Shown: positions 63,486 to 64,000 of the stretch, piece by piece
Layout of the letters: every line of letters starts with the position of its first letter
Position numbering within the stretch: the stretch's first letter is position 1
Assembly: GCA_944380855.1 (NCBI GenBank)
Contig: CALWIW010000003.1
Span: forward strand, 33,245 to 97,244
Origin: an uncultured Clostridia bacterium
Lineage (GTDB): Bacteria; Bacillota; Clostridia; Oscillospirales; Acutalibacteraceae
Reading direction: 5' to 3'
DNA: 64,000 nucleotides
Notes under the pieces: generated by a model
Told to the model about the DNA's origin: nothing
Seen by the model: only the letters and a program-made list of their open reading frames with translations
Databases searched by the model: none
Translations under genes and position numbers: made by a program

Positions 63486-63514
63486 TTGACAACCTGTTTT
63501 ATTTGTGCTATAAT
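63486..63514 (+). promoter_or_regulatory. Consensus promoter of the tRNA-Ser pair
   Basis: TTGACA (63486-63491) and TATAAT (63509-63514) with 17 bases between, starting RNA about 10 bases before the first tRNA. Confidence 0.9.
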
Positions 63515-63533
63515 ATCACTTGTCAGTTGCGAT

Positions 63534-63622
63534 GGAGAGGTGTCCGAGTGGTTTAAGGAGCTAGTCTTGAAAACTAGTGATCCCGCAAGGGACCAAGGGT
63601 TCGAATCCCTTCCTCTCCGCCA
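63534..63622 (+). tRNA. tRNA-Ser (anticodon UGA)
   Basis: The 89-base gene folds as a class II tRNA: acceptor stem GGAGAGG/CCTCTCC, anticodon stem CTAGT/ACTAG with loop CTTGAAA (anticodon TGA), a long variable arm (ATCCCGCAAGGGA), T-loop GGTTCGAATCC and an encoded CCA. Confidence 0.97.
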
Positions 63623-63654
63623 TTTAATTTTTAAGCAAATTAATTTGCCGGCTT

Positions 63655-63744
63655 GGAGGATTACTCAAGTGGTGAAGAGGCTCCCCTGCTAAGGGAGTAG
63701 GTCGGGTAACCGGCGCGAGGGTTCAAATCCCTTGTCCTCCGCCA
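63655..63744 (+). tRNA. tRNA-Ser (anticodon GCU)
   Basis: The 90-base class II tRNA has acceptor stem GGAGGAT/GTCCTCC (one T-G pair), anticodon stem CTCCC/GGGAG with loop CTGCTAA (anticodon GCT), a long variable arm (GTCGGGTAACCGGC), T-loop GGTTCAAATCC and an encoded CCA. It is 32 bases after the UGA tRNA and likely co-transcribed. Confidence 0.97.
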
Positions 63745-63776
63745 TAATAGGAACATAAAAAAGATATGTTCCGCAT

Positions 63777-63802
63777 AAACCCCGATTTTATCGGGGTTTT
63801 TT
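63777..63802 (+). terminator. Terminator after the tRNA genes
   Basis: AAACCCCGAT (63777-63786) pairs with ATCGGGGTTT (63790-63799), then more T. Confidence 0.95.
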
Positions 63803-63909
63803 GCTGTCCAAACGCCGGGATTTCAAGATGCATATTCGTAGATATAAAACGGCTATTTTTGCTTTGCGGATAGAATTGAACTCCCGTACAACAGAATAAC
63901 TGCTTCAAA

Positions 63910-63946
63910 CGGCAGACAAGTCGCTAAAAACTTGTCTGCCGTTTTT
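63910..63946 (+). terminator. Second terminator hairpin
   Basis: CGGCAGACAAGT (63910-63921) pairs perfectly with ACTTGTCTGCCG (63930-63941), followed by TTTTT. No gene is visible between it and the previous terminator. Confidence 0.85.
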
Positions 63947-63956
63947 GCGTTTAACT

Positions 63957-63990
63957 GCCCGAAGTTTTGCAAAAGACTTCGGGCTTTTTT
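63957..63990 (+). terminator. Third terminator hairpin
   Basis: GCCCGAAGT (63957-63965) pairs with ACTTCGGGC (63976-63984), followed by six T. It is the third terminator-like hairpin within about 215 bases. Confidence 0.85.
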
Positions 63991-64000
63991 CATTTCACGA

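Noticed and set aside
63835-63905. Minus-strand tRNA remnant (GTTCAATTC-like T-loop near 63870-63880)
   Set aside because: The supposed T-stem does not pair and no anticodon or acceptor arm could be placed.

Overview
The window looks like chromosome from a low-to-mid GC, spore-forming member of the Clostridia, most likely an Oscillospiraceae/Ruminococcaceae-type gut or rumen anaerobe. This is inferred from several things seen here: the conserved clostridial order rnc - radical SAM - smc - ftsY; the sepF - ylmH - divIVA - ileS - lspA - rluD division cluster; a yunB sporulation gene; a CD1247-type protein; MutL with the endonuclease motif; TrmFO; an AUU-started infC; and frequent TTG/GTG starts with strong GGAGG ribosome binding sites. 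Almost every gene is on the + strand. The exceptions are a partial lipoprotein gene and a ureidoglycolate-lyase-like gene at the left edge, and one collagen-like gene at 51.1-52.5 kb.

Layout. 1-1.1 kb: lipoprotein fragment and an orphan cupin-like enzyme (both -). 1.3-10.4 kb: a carbohydrate operon with two inverting glycoside phosphorylases (GH94 and GH161-like) and a substrate-binding protein with two permeases, probably for uptake and phosphorolysis of short beta-1,3-glucans; no ATPase, regulator or hydrolase is encoded with it. 10.7-12.1 kb: infC-rpmI-rplT behind a consensus promoter and an attenuator leader. 12.2-30.3 kb: a long housekeeping run (SpoU methylase, dprA, topA, trmFO, plsX, rnc, radical SAM, smc, ftsY, rdgB, yhbY, nadD, yqeK, rsfS, leuS). 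30.4 kb: rpsU, only 58 codons. 30.9-34.3 kb: aroQ, pepP, efp, a CD1247-like protein, yunB. 34.4-43 kb: miaB, ylbF-like, mutS, a small membrane protein, mutL, miaA. 42.5-51 kb: an HlyD-like membrane protein leading into yggS, sepF, ylmH, divIVA, ileS, lspA, rluD.

51-58.2 kb is the most accessory part. It holds a cysteine-rich collagen-like protein built of seven beta-modules joined by Gly-X-Y linkers (-), a zinc-ribbon/PASTA protein with a degenerate kinase domain, and a three-gene phosphonate cassette (phnW, phosphonopyruvate decarboxylase, and a cytidylyltransferase-PEP mutase fusion) that could make 2-aminoethylphosphonate and perhaps its CMP-activated form for surface decoration. 58.5-64 kb: murI, a DUF1934 protein, argS, a small lipoprotein, an unrecognised protein, two tRNA-Ser genes (UGA, GCU) and three stacked terminators.

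Two copies of a palindromic intergenic repeat (about 30.65 and 58.25 kb), a 16-bp perfect hairpin over the rpmI stop codon, and a terminator/Shine-Dalgarno/-10 overlap in front of yunB are the main non-coding features not explained by the genes. No CRISPR array, insertion sequence, prophage or replication origin was seen.
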